Source: an uncultured Bacteroidales bacterium (GTDB lineage: Bacteria > Bacteroidota > Bacteroidia > Bacteroidales > Bacteroidaceae). From it: 14,942 nucleotides of DNA. Shown here one piece after another: positions 14,928 through 14,942 of the stretch. The DNA lies in NCBI GenBank assembly GCA_937995875.1, contig CALKIW010000193.1, forward strand, positions 1 to 14,942, in the 5' to 3' direction. Under the pieces are notes generated by a model. It saw nothing but the letters and a program-made list of their open reading frames with translations. It was not told where the DNA came from and made no database searches. Both the position numbers and the translations under genes were made by a program. How positions within the stretch are numbered: position 1 is the first letter of the stretch; each line of letters starts with the position of its first letter.

Positions 14928-14942
14928 CACTCGCTTTCCGAA

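Overview
The window looks like chromosome of a Bacteroidales bacterium, most likely a Prevotella-type species. The evidence is the SusA/SusB-like starch enzymes, the long single-chain PurL, Bacteroidetes-type promoters (TAnnTTTG at -7) and weak Shine-Dalgarno signals. Intergenic DNA is full of short-period repeats (7, 8, 22, 44 and about 84 nt). I see no phage, plasmid, IS transposase, CRISPR array, rRNA or tRNA.

Left third (265-6413, + strand): a starch and maltooligosaccharide cluster of three exported glycoside hydrolases. They are a GH97 alpha-glucosidase (SusB type), a type I pullulanase and a neopullulanase/alpha-amylase (SusA type). The last two are 6 bp apart. Together they would debranch alpha-glucans, cut the resulting maltooligosaccharides and release glucose in the periplasm. 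No SusC/SusD pair or SusR regulator lies inside the window. A hairpin usable on both strands ends the cluster at 6421-6456.

6457-7326: a gene-poor stretch. It holds a small, apparently frameshifted minus-strand reading frame (6522-6829, about 102 aa across a run of six A), followed at once by four 22-nt palindromic repeats. A related five-unit array lies at 14399-14508, and a matching block containing TTGATTATCAG accompanies both arrays.

7327-13846 (all minus strand): read in the direction of transcription, a Bax inhibitor-1 family membrane protein, then purL, then a pair of short CHR (chromate transporter family) proteins. purL is the most unusual gene here. At 1346 aa it appears about 110 residues longer than I recall for Bacteroides PurL. 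The excess sits in four low-complexity segments at loops or domain junctions, and one of them is plainly six in-frame copies of an AT-rich heptamer. A 97-bp inverted repeat built of octamers separates purL from the CHR pair.

13847-14942: non-coding and repeat-rich, with an about 84-nt duplication, the second 22-nt array and a 19-unit pyrimidine heptamer array. At the right edge is a near-perfect Bacteroidetes promoter pointing out of the window, possibly that of an rRNA operon.
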